Source: Meiothermus sp.
Lineage (GTDB): Bacteria > Deinococcota > Deinococci > Deinococcales > Thermaceae
Assembly (NCBI RefSeq): GCF_025056915.1
Contig: NZ_JANWVH010000026.1
Location: 1 to 33,800, forward strand
Reading direction: 5' to 3'
DNA: 33,800 nucleotides
Shown: piece after piece, positions 9,142-19,541 of the stretch
Layout of the letters: the number at the start of each line of letters is the position of its first letter
Numbering within the stretch: position 1 is the first letter of the stretch
Notes under the pieces: generated by a model
Told to the model about the DNA's origin: nothing
Databases searched by the model: none
What the model saw: only the letters and a program-made list of their open reading frames with translations
Translations under genes and position numbers: made by a program

Positions 9142-9145
<4 letters not shown>
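7520..9145 (-). CDS. ChlI-ChlD-type chelatase ATPase (AAA plus VWA fusion), CobN partner
   Basis: This 541-residue soluble protein joins an N-terminal AAA+ motor and a C-terminal von Willebrand A domain. These are the modules of magnesium chelatase I and D subunits or of cobaltochelatase CobS and CobT. Walker A is GEKGSAKT (residues 33-40), Walker B is VLYCDEVNLLP (D100, E101), and the arginine-finger block is LASMNPEEGRLRPQLYDRFAL. A Pro-rich linker (residues about 270-290, PPPPEAPPPPPPE) precedes the VWA domain, whose metal site is DASGS at 379-383. It overlaps cobN by ATGA (9142-9145) and cbiB by GTGA. The inferred role is to drive CobN in ATP-dependent cobalt insertion into the corrin ring. 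No separate CobS or CobT is present, so this one protein probably supplies both roles. Confidence 0.92.
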
Positions 9146-13427
<4,282 letters not shown>

Positions 13428-13431
<4 letters not shown>

Positions 13432-14195
13432 GCTTCCTCCGGGGGCAGCAGCACCACCTGGGGCCGCCCGGTTCTGGGGTGGGGCTCGACCAGGGCCTCC
13501 ACCCCGTAAACAACCCTCAGGCGCTCGGCGGTCAGCACCTGCTCAGGCCGGCCCTCGGCCACCACCCGGCCCTCCGAAAGCAGCAGCAGCCGGTCGCAGA
13601 AGAGGGCGGCTAGGTTGAGGTCGTGCAGGGCCGCCACCACGGGTATCCTGAGCCCTCGCACCAGTTGCAGCACCTCGAGCTGGTAGCGCACGTCCAGGTG
13701 GTTGGTAGGCTCGTCCAGTAGCAGGATGTGGGCCTGCTGGGCCAGCGCCCGGGCGATCAGCGCCCGCTGCTTCTCGCCGCCCGAGAGGCTCTGGAAGGGG
13801 CGTTCCTCGTAGCCGGAAAGTCCCACCCGGGCCAGGGCCTCCCGGGCGATGCGGAGGTCCAGGGCGCTGTCGGCCTCGAGCCAGCCTTTGTGCGGGGTGC
13901 GTCCCATCAGCACCATCTCCAGCAGGCTGAATCCAGGCTCCTGCACCGCCTCCTGGCCCACCACAGCGAGCCGCCGGGCAACCTCTGCGCTGCGCTGCTG
14001 CCAGAGGTCGCGGCCCTCCAGGGCCACCCAGCCGGCATGGGGCCTCAGCATCCGGTAGAGCAGGCGGAGGAAGCTGGACTTGCCTGCTCCGTTGGGCCCC
14101 AGCAGCCCCACCAGCTCGGGGCCTTGCAGCTTTAGCGAAACCCCCTGCACCGCCCAGCGCGACCCTAGCCGAAGCGATACCTGATGGGCCTGCAT
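13428..14195 (-). CDS. ABC transporter ATP-binding protein of the corrinoid/cobalt-type importer
   Basis: This 255-residue ABC ATPase is of the BtuD/FecE class. Walker A is GPNGAGKSS (about residue 34), the signature is LSGGEKQR, Walker B is ILLLDEPTNHLD followed by VRYQLEVLQLV, and the H-loop is in VVAALHDLNLAALF. The start is ATG at 14195, preceded by GGGAGGTG; it shares one base with the permease stop (TGATG), and a GTG one codon earlier is an alternative. It is the only ATPase in an operon that encodes two permeases and two binding proteins, so it may energise both. The substrate is inferred from context to be a corrinoid or cobalt chelate. Confidence 0.9.
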
Positions 14196-15220
14196 CACCG
14201 CTGCACCTCCCGCCGGGTGAGCATCAGCCACAGGAAGAAAGGGGTGCCCAGAAGCGCTGTGATAACGCCCAGGGGTACTTCCTGGGGGGCAAAGAGCATC
14301 CGCGCCCCCACGTCCACCCAGATGGTAAAGATTGCCCCCAGCAGAGCAGCCAGCGGGAGCAGCCGGCGGTGGTCGGCCCCGGCCAGGAAGCGCGCCATAT
14401 GCGGCAGCATGAGCCCGATGAAGCCCACTGCACCGGCCACCGCCACCGCCACGGCGGTGAGCAGCGAGGCCAGCAGCATCAGGCGGCGCCGCAGGCGCGG
14501 CACCTCGAGGCCCAGCGTGGTGGCCGTCTCGTCGCCCACCGCGATGGCATTCAGGGCCCGGCTGGAGAAGAGCAGCGCCAGGGTACACAAAAGCAGCACC
14601 AGGCTGGGCAGGCCCAGTTCGTTCCACTGGCTGCCGGAGAGGCTACCCAGAAGCCAGGAGAGCGCGGCCCGGGCCAGCTCGCGCTCCCCTGTGAGGGTAA
14701 TCAGGCTGGTCAGGCCGGAGAAGAGGTAGGCCACCGCCACCCCGGCCAGGATCAGCCGGGTTGGGGTCGTCTGCCCGCCCAGCCGGGCCAGGGCCAGCAC
14801 CACCCCCAAGCTCAGGAGGGCCCCCAGGAAGGCCCCCAGCGAAACCCCGTACAGCCCGGCAAAACCCAGCCAGCCCGAGGCCAGGGCCAGCACCGCCCCG
14901 GTGGAGGCCCCGCTGCTCACCCCCAGCAGGTAGGGGTCGGCCAGGGGGTTGCGCACCAGGGCCTGCATCACCACCCCCGCCACCGCCAGCGAGGCCCCCA
15001 CCACCGCCCCCAGCAGCACCCGGGGGAAGCGCAGGAACCAGACGATGTTCTCCTGGGCCGCGCTCCAGGTGGGCTCGAGGTTCCCCCCCAGCCTGGCCCA
15101 GGCGATGCGCCAGACCTCACCCGCGGCAATCGGCACCGGCCCCAGCATCACCGCCAGGGTAAGCGAGCCCAAGAGGGCCAGGCCCAGCACCAGAAGCCAC
15201 AGGGCGAAACGCGGTCTCAT
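14195..15220 (-). CDS. FecCD/BtuC-family ABC permease, second importer of the B12 operon
   Basis: This 341-residue multi-helix permease shows the family blocks [37 protein letters not shown] (about residue 90), AVGDETATTLGLEV (coupling helix) and GFIGLMLPHMARFLAG. It lies between its binding protein (ATGA overlap at 15217-15220) and its ATPase (TGATG at 14195), so it forms a complete importer with them. '[16 protein letters not shown]' is close to cobalamin- and heme-type permeases, but substrate cannot be read from this. As the only permease in this sub-cluster it would work as a homodimer. Confidence 0.9.
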   Translation of the reverse strand: MRPRFALWLLVLGLALLGSLTLAVMLGPVPIAAGEVWRIAWARLGGNLEPTWSAAQENIVWFLRFPRVLLGAVVGASLAVAGVVMQALVRNPLADPYLLGVSSGASTGAVLALASGWLGFAGLYGVSLGAFLGALLSLGVVLALARLGGQTTPTRLILAGVAVAYLFSGLTSLITLTGERELARAALSWLLGSLSGSQWNELGLPSLVLLLCTLALLFSSRALNAIAVGDETATTLGLEVPRLRRRLMLLASLLTAVAVAVAGAVGFIGLMLPHMARFLAGADHRRLLPLAALLGAIFTIWVDVGARMLFAPQEVPLGVITALLGTPFFLWLMLTRREVQR

Positions 15221-16152
15221 CGGGACGGGTACAGTTTCTCCGAGAGCAGCTTGACCGCCAGGGCGTTGCGCACCCCTGGGGTGGTGTAGCTAAAGGGAAT
15301 GGTGATGAAGCGCCGCTCGCGCACCGCCTTTAGGTTGGCAAAGGTGGGGTTGGTGGTGAGGTGGCGGATCTTCTCCTCGGCCCTCGACCAGTCGGCATCA
15401 ATCACCACAATCACGTCAATCTCGCGAGCCACCACGCCCTCCCAGCTCACCTCGGCCCAGGAGCCCGGCGCGTCGGCAAAAACGTTGCGCACCCCGAGCT
15501 GGCGCATGATCATCCCCGGGGCCCCGCAGCAAGCACCCACGTAGGGCTTATCTATGCCGCTGTCGTACCAGAAAACCCGCAAGGGGGTCTGCCCGGCAGC
15601 GGCCACCCGGGCCCTGAGGCCCTGGCTGCGCATCTGGGCCACCAGGGCCCTGGCCCGGGCCTCCACCCCAAAGATGCGCCCGATGTCCAGAATTTCCCCA
15701 TACACATCCTCGAAGGAGACCTGTCGCGGGCGCAGGTTGCGGTCCTCACAGGCCATGGGACTTACGTAAGGGGTGATGCCCAGCTTAAGTAGCTCAGCCC
15801 GCGACCCGGCGGCATCCTTGCCGAAGGCGCTGGCGTATGAGCCGTAGACGAAATCGGGCTGCGCCCCCAGAAGCACCTCCTTGGAGGGGTATTGCTTGGC
15901 CAGCACCGGCACCTTGGCGTAGGCGGCGGCGTACTCGGGCAGGATGGCGTCGTCGAGGTAGGCCGTGCCCACCATGCGGTCTTGCAGACCCAGGGCCAGC
16001 ATGACCTCGGTGGCGGCCTGGTTCATGGTCACCGCCCGCTTCGGCGGGGCGCTCAGCTTAAGCTCGAGGCCGCAGTTCCTGAGGGTGACGGGGCTCTGGG
16101 CCAGGGCCAGCGAAGCCAGCCCGACCAGCCATGCAACCAAGAGTTTGTTCAT
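15217..16152 (-). CDS. Substrate-binding protein of second B12-operon importer (resembles family annotated as F420-0 binding)
   Basis: This 311-residue exported binding protein starts at the ATG at 16152 (AAAGGAG upstream, ATGA overlap with the [2Fe-2S] gene). The signal peptide MNKLLVAWLVGLASLALAQ probably ends at ALAQ. The type III binding-protein fold shows in TEVMLALGLQDRMVGTAYLD, FEDVYGEILDIGRIFGV and the C-terminal PGVRNALAVKLL. Four cysteines in the mature protein (LRNCGLEL, SPMACEDRN, GACCGAPGM) are unusual for an otherwise Cys-poor fold and could form disulfides or bind metal. From memory, motifs such as PYVGAxxGAPxMI and SPxAC resemble a family named for a proposed F420-0 transporter. 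Location between cobO and cobN argues for a cobalt or corrinoid ligand here. The ligand is unproven. Confidence 0.85.
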   Translation of the reverse strand: MNKLLVAWLVGLASLALAQSPVTLRNCGLELKLSAPPKRAVTMNQAATEVMLALGLQDRMVGTAYLDDAILPEYAAAYAKVPVLAKQYPSKEVLLGAQPDFVYGSYASAFGKDAAGSRAELLKLGITPYVSPMACEDRNLRPRQVSFEDVYGEILDIGRIFGVEARARALVAQMRSQGLRARVAAAGQTPLRVFWYDSGIDKPYVGACCGAPGMIMRQLGVRNVFADAPGSWAEVSWEGVVAREIDVIVVIDADWSRAEEKIRHLTTNPTFANLKAVRERRFITIPFSYTTPGVRNALAVKLLSEKLYPSR

Positions 16153-16532
16153 GACTTGCTCCTTTCCAGCCGAATGCTGCCTTCCTTGGCAAACCGGCAT
16201 ATTTCCTTGCTCAAAAGCGGCTCGGGTAGGGGCAGCAACTGCCCAGCCTGCTTGCAGGCCGCGGCCCAGTCGGCCAGGGCCAGGTAGTCCTGGCTCTCCA
16301 GCCCCCCCAGCCAGCGGGCACCCGCCGGGCTCAGCAGACAGGCGTTGTTGGCCAGCTCGCAGGGGCCCATGCAGTCGCTGAAGCTAATGTGGCAAACCCG
16401 CCACAGGTAGTCCCGCTTCCAGCGCTCCAGAAGGGCTTGTTTGGGCACCGGGGCCTGTTCCTTCCCGCCACAAACCCCACCCGTGCAAAAGATGATCTGG
16501 CTGAGGGCCGGATGCTTGTAGGGCTGCCGCAT
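16149..16532 (-). CDS. Stand-alone thioredoxin-like [2Fe-2S] protein, CobN-associated
   Basis: This 127-residue small protein has cysteines in IIFCTGGVCGG and SDCMGPCELANNACLL, the CX4C and CX3C pairs expected of thioredoxin-fold [2Fe-2S] ferredoxins. GPCELANNACLL closely matches GPCTLANVAALVF in the N-terminal domain of CobN in the same operon, so the two are paralogues. Similar small Fe-S proteins (CbiW-like or DUF1636-like) are known beside chelatases in other bacteria. The start ATG at 16532 has AGGTG 8 nt upstream. The gene overlaps the downstream binding protein by ATGA and follows cobO by 11 bp. Roles in electron supply, cobalt handling or assembly are all possible; none is shown. Confidence 0.8.
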   Translation of the reverse strand: MRQPYKHPALSQIIFCTGGVCGGKEQAPVPKQALLERWKRDYLWRVCHISFSDCMGPCELANNACLLSPAGARWLGGLESQDYLALADWAAACKQAGQLLPLPEPLLSKEICRFAKEGSIRLERSKS

Positions 16533-16543
16533 GTTTTCACCTG

Positions 16544-17104
16544 CTAGTGCTCAATCCCCCGCTGGGCCGGTATGCCCGCATCGAAGGCGTGCTTGAGCTT
16601 GCGCACCTCGCTCACGGTGTCGGCTTGCTCGAGGATCTCCTGTGGCATGCCCCGCCCGGTGAGCACCACGTGCACCCCTGGGGGCTTCTGCCGCAGGGCC
16701 TCGAGCACCTCGGCCAGGGGCACCCAGCCGTAGCGCAGGGGGTAGCTGATCTCGTCCCAGACAACCAGGAAGTAGTCCGAGAAAAGCGCCGCACGGGCTT
16801 TCTGCCAGCCCTGGTAGGCCAGCGCTGCTGACTTTTCCAGATCCTTGGACTTCCAGCTAAACCCGTCGCCCAGGCCCTCAATCTCCACCCCCAGCTGCCC
16901 CAGGGCGCGGTGCTCGCCGAAGGCGGCCTGCTCGTGCTTCATGAACTGGAAGATGCGCGCCTTGTAGCCGCGCCCCACTGCCCTGAGCACCAGGCCCAAG
17001 GCCGCGGTGGTCTTGCCCTTGCCCTCCCCGGTGTAGACCAGCACCAGCCCCCGCCGGGGGCCGGAGGGCTTCTGATAGGGTTTCTCGCGCTTGGGTTCTT
17101 CCAT
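16544..17104 (-). CDS. cobO: Cob(I)yrinic acid a,c-diamide adenosyltransferase (CobA/CobO/BtuR type)
   Basis: This 186-residue cytoplasmic enzyme transfers the adenosyl group of ATP to reduced cobalt in corrinoids. The P-loop is [17 protein letters not shown] (about residues 21-38). [17 protein letters not shown] carries the family acidic motif, and the tail has [21 protein letters not shown] followed by [16 protein letters not shown], a near-diagnostic CobO ending. The start is ATG at 17104, only 2 bp after the upstream permease stop; longer upstream reading is antisense to the permease. It serves both de novo synthesis and salvage of imported corrinoids. Confidence 0.96.
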   Translation of the reverse strand: MEEPKREKPYQKPSGPRRGLVLVYTGEGKGKTTAALGLVLRAVGRGYKARIFQFMKHEQAAFGEHRALGQLGVEIEGLGDGFSWKSKDLEKSAALAYQGWQKARAALFSDYFLVVWDEISYPLRYGWVPLAEVLEALRQKPPGVHVVLTGRGMPQEILEQADTVSEVRKLKHAFDAGIPAQRGIEH

Positions 17105-17106
17105 GG

Positions 17107-18165
17107 CTACCCCCACTGGAGGCCCCGCCGGGCCCGCCAAAGCAAATAGAGGAAAAAGGGCCCGCCCAGCAGGGTGGTGATCACTCCCACCGGCAGCTCG
17201 GCGGGCCGCACCACCACCCGCGCAGCCCAGTCGGCCAGGGCCAGCAGCAAGGCCCCGCCCAGGGCTGAAGCGGGAAGCAAGTAGCGGTAGTCGCCCCCCA
17301 CCAGCTGCCGCAGCGCATGAGGGGCTACAAAACCCACAAAGCCGATGATGCCGGCCTGCACCACCGACAAGGCGGTGAGCAGGGTGGAGAGCGCGACCAG
17401 CACCAGACGCAACACACCCAGGGGCAGGCCCAGGCTGCGGGCGGTTTCCTCGCCCAGCGAGAGCGCGTTCAGGGTTCGCGCCAGGCCCCACAAAAGCGGC
17501 AGGGCCAGCGCCAGCCCTGCTGCCAGCATCCCCACCCCCCGCCAGCCCATGAAGCTCAGGCTGCCCAGGGTGTAGCTGAAAACCTCGCGGATGCGGTCGG
17601 TGTCGAGGAGCAGGATCAGGGTGGAAAGCCCGGCCATCACGCTGCCCACCACCCCGGCCAGGATCAGGTGCTGGCTGCTGCTCACCCCCCCGGCCAGGGT
17701 CAGGGTGAGCACCACCGCCAGCAGGGCCCCCACAAAAGCCCCCAGGGCCGCAGTGGTGGGCAGGCTGGCGAAGAAGAGGCCGGCCCCGAACCCCGCGAGC
17801 ACCCCGCTCAGGCTCAGGGTGAGGGTGAAGCCGAAGGAGGCCCCAGCGGCCACCCCCATCAGGTAGGGGTCGGCCAGGGGGTTGCGGAAGAGGCCCTGGT
17901 ACGCAGCCCCCGAGAGGCCCAGCGCGGCCCCCACCAGCATGGCCCCCAGCACCCGGGGCAGGCGCAGCTCGGTGACGATGGGGTTTTCACGCTGGCCCAG
18001 GAGGGCCTGGAGCACCTCGCCCGGGGGTATGTGGATCGCGCCCTGGCCCACCCCCAGCACCAGCGCCAGGGCCAGCAGGGCCAGCAGCCCGGCAAAGGTG
18101 AGGGCCCGGCGGGCCAGGAGGCCGGGGTTGGGCCGTCGGGTGGCGGGCTCGAGCCGCCCCTGCAT
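17107..18165 (-). CDS. BtuC-like cobalamin ABC permease
   Basis: This 352-residue multi-helix permease has family blocks [58 protein letters not shown] (coupling region), and [19 protein letters not shown]. It follows the BtuF-like gene by 3 bp and precedes cobO by 2 bp. Being the second gene behind the cobalamin riboswitch strongly suggests corrinoid import. No ATPase is encoded next to this pair, so the ATPase at 13428-14195 or one elsewhere must power it. Confidence 0.92.
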   Translation of the reverse strand: MQGRLEPATRRPNPGLLARRALTFAGLLALLALALVLGVGQGAIHIPPGEVLQALLGQRENPIVTELRLPRVLGAMLVGAALGLSGAAYQGLFRNPLADPYLMGVAAGASFGFTLTLSLSGVLAGFGAGLFFASLPTTAALGAFVGALLAVVLTLTLAGGVSSSQHLILAGVVGSVMAGLSTLILLLDTDRIREVFSYTLGSLSFMGWRGVGMLAAGLALALPLLWGLARTLNALSLGEETARSLGLPLGVLRLVLVALSTLLTALSVVQAGIIGFVGFVAPHALRQLVGGDYRYLLPASALGGALLLALADWAARVVVRPAELPVGVITTLLGGPFFLYLLWRARRGLQWG

Positions 18166-18168
18166 GGC

Positions 18169-19035
18169 CTACCTGAGCTCCGGGTGGAAGCAGCCGATGA
18201 GGAGCCTGAGGCCCTGGGCCACGCGGGGGCCGGGGCGCGAGAGCAGGTCGGTGGCCTCGCCGCTAAAGGCGCAGATGCGGTTCTGCTGCACCGCCGGGAG
18301 GGCGCTCCAGCCAGGCCGGTTGCGGATGGCTGCCACCTCGGGGTGGGTGGCCACGATCACCTGGGGCTTCTGCTGCACCACCAGCTCGGGGCTGATCTTG
18401 GGGAAGTTGCCCAGCTCGGCGGGGATGATGTTTCTGCCCCGGGCCTTCTCGATGAGGGTGCCGATGAAGGAGCCCGGCCCGGCGGTGTAGGGGGTGGGGT
18501 CAATCTCGTAGTAGACCGAGGGGCGCTCCTTGGCCTTGGCGGCGCGGCTTTCCAGGGCAAAGACCTCGGCCTGGATGCGGGCGATGAGCCGCTCGGCCTC
18601 GGCCCTCAGGCCCAGCAGCTCGCCGTAGGCCCGGGCCGTGCGGGCGATGTCGGCGAAGGTCTGGGGGCGGGTGATGTAGACCGGGATGCCGGCCCGCTCG
18701 AGGGTCTCCACGATGCGGGGCGAGTTCACAATCACCAGGTCGGGCTTGAGGGAGACGATCAGCTCGGGGTTGGGGTTGATGAGCCCCCCGGCCTTGGGCA
18801 GGCTTTTCACCCGCTCGGGCCAGTTGGAGAACTGGTCGGTGGCCACGATGCGCTTGCAGGCCTCCTCGGAGAGGCTGCAGATGGTCTCGGTGGCCGAGGG
18901 CAGCATCGTCACGATGCGCTGGGGCGGCTTTTGCAATGTGATGGTGCGCCCTTGGTCGTCGGTGAAGCTGCGGGGGAACTGGGCAAGGGACAGGCTCAGA
19001 ACGAACGTCAGCAGGAAGGCAAGAACTCGTTTCAT
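18169..19035 (-). CDS. btuF: BtuF-like cobalamin-binding periplasmic protein
   Basis: This 288-residue exported binding protein is the first gene of the B12 operon. The signal peptide MKRVLAFLLTFVLSLSLAQ ends at LAQ. RIVTMLPSATETICSL is the classic BtuF lobe-1 motif ('xSLxPSxTE'), followed by IVATDQFSNWPERVKSLPK, which resembles the BtuF-family 'GVTxxCDYP' strand region. GGLINPNPELIVSLKPDLVI continues the family pattern. GAGGGAG lies about 7 nt before the ATG at 19035. The B12 riboswitch ends about 110 nt upstream, so expression is expected to fall when cobalamin is plentiful. A generic heme or siderophore binder is possible but less likely given the riboswitch. Confidence 0.9.
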   Translation of the reverse strand: MKRVLAFLLTFVLSLSLAQFPRSFTDDQGRTITLQKPPQRIVTMLPSATETICSLSEEACKRIVATDQFSNWPERVKSLPKAGGLINPNPELIVSLKPDLVIVNSPRIVETLERAGIPVYITRPQTFADIARTARAYGELLGLRAEAERLIARIQAEVFALESRAAKAKERPSVYYEIDPTPYTAGPGSFIGTLIEKARGRNIIPAELGNFPKISPELVVQQKPQVIVATHPEVAAIRNRPGWSALPAVQQNRICAFSGEATDLLSRPGPRVAQGLRLLIGCFHPELR

Positions 19036-19039
19036 CTTT

Positions 19040-19147
19040 GGCTCCCTCAGCTCGAGCGTGGATTCGCTGGGCTACAGGCCCAAGAGAACGGGAACCCCGT
19101 ACTCTCCCGTTTGGCGCGGGAGCCCTCCCTTGCGGCTCAGGAGGGCT
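19040..19147 (-). promoter_or_regulatory. Expression platform of the cobalamin riboswitch (mutually exclusive hairpins)
   Basis: Between the aptamer and btuF lie several overlapping stems. AGCCCTCC (19121-19128) pairs with GGAGGGCT (19140-19147) directly beside aptamer stem P1. CTCCCG (19104-19109) pairs with CGGGAG (19117-19122) and shares bases with the first hairpin, so both cannot form at once. AACGGG (19087-19092) pairs with CCCGTT (19106-19111). No T-run follows any stem. The ribosome site of btuF (minus-strand GAGGGAG, 19042-19048) is complementary to the CCCTC in the first hairpin. Translational control by Shine-Dalgarno masking is therefore a reasonable inference; the actual switch structure was not computed. 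Confidence 0.5.
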
Positions 19148-19267
19148 TCTCGGCAGGTATTCGGGCTTGGGCTCAGGCTTCCCGAGCGCCTCACCGCTGC
19201 GCAACAGCGCCGGACTTGCACCGGACTTCCCCACATTAAGGCTGGACTACACGCCCAGCCACCGAGA
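19148..19267 (-). ncRNA. Cobalamin riboswitch aptamer
   Basis: On the minus strand the region carries the conserved B12-box, AGCCCGAATACCTGCC (ending at about 19153), and the upstream core GGGAAGTCCGGTGCAAGTCC with GCTG and CGGTGA blocks in the usual order. The closing stem P1 is perfect over 6 bp (TCTCGG from 19267-19262 with CCGAGA at 19153-19148). A further hairpin GGCTGG...CCAGCC sits near the 5' side. At about 120 nt it is compact for the class. It sits 113 nt upstream of btuF and presumably controls the whole 12-gene minus-strand operon, switching it off when adenosylcobalamin or a related form binds. Confidence 0.92.
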
Positions 19268-19283
19268 GCGGCTCGAGCTGTGA

Positions 19284-19295
19284 CCCCATATGGGG
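19284..19295. promoter_or_regulatory. 12-bp perfect palindrome at the 5' edge of the riboswitch
   Basis: CCCCATATGGGG is a perfect palindrome, immediately followed by a second short one (GGGTACCC). It lies just upstream of the aptamer, where the leader promoter or transcription start of the B12 operon should be. It could be an operator for a dimeric regulator. No convincing -35/-10 pair for the minus-strand promoter could be picked out near it. Confidence 0.3.
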
Positions 19296-19390
19296 GTACC
19301 CAAAGCTAACCAGAAGCGCGGTTTTTCCGCAAGGGGCCAGGATGGGTGTTTGGCTAGTGTAATCCACCGGATGTACAGCAGTCGCATTCA

Positions 19391-19440
19391 AAAATAACAA
19401 TATGCTGTAAAATGCCATTTTGATGCCAAATGTTATTAAT
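19391..19440. promoter_or_regulatory. AT-rich repeat region in the divergent control region (possible operator)
   Basis: Two direct copies of ATGCCA (19412-19417 and 19423-19428) are spaced 11 bp start to start, one helical turn. They are flanked by an inverted pair AATAACA (19393-19399) and TGTTATT (19431-19437). The stretch is markedly more AT-rich than its surroundings. It lies 27-75 bp upstream of the -35 box of the nitrate operon, where an activator would bind. It does not match the Crp/Fnr half-site TTGAT. Which regulator binds is unknown. Confidence 0.4.
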
Positions 19441-19466
19441 AAAACGACCATATAACCCAAAATTGA

Positions 19467-19495
19467 TTGACAGTTGGCAAATCGGCCTCTATACT
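19467..19495 (+). promoter_or_regulatory. Strong sigma-70 promoter of the nitrate assimilation operon
   Basis: The -35 box TTGACA (19467-19472) is a perfect consensus match. The -10 box TATACT (19490-19495) is one base from TATAAT, and the spacer is the optimal 17 bp. Expected transcription start is about 19502-19503. Downstream lie nine same-strand genes for nitrate and nitrite reduction, siroheme synthesis and nitrate import, which it presumably drives. Because the -35 box lies on it, a reading-frame start at the TTG at 19467 is excluded. Confidence 0.85.
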
Positions 19496-19541
19496 TCCCG
19501 GCGTGGGAGGCAAGGCTTCCCAACTCCTGGGGCACAACCTT

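Noticed and set aside
17317-19239. Long plus-strand open frame of 640 codons across btuC, btuF and the riboswitch
   Set aside because: It is antisense to two clear genes and the riboswitch, with shadow-type composition.
19467-19541. Start of nitrate reductase at the TTG at 19467
   Set aside because: That TTG is the first half of the -35 box TTGACA of the operon promoter, so it would not be in the mRNA.
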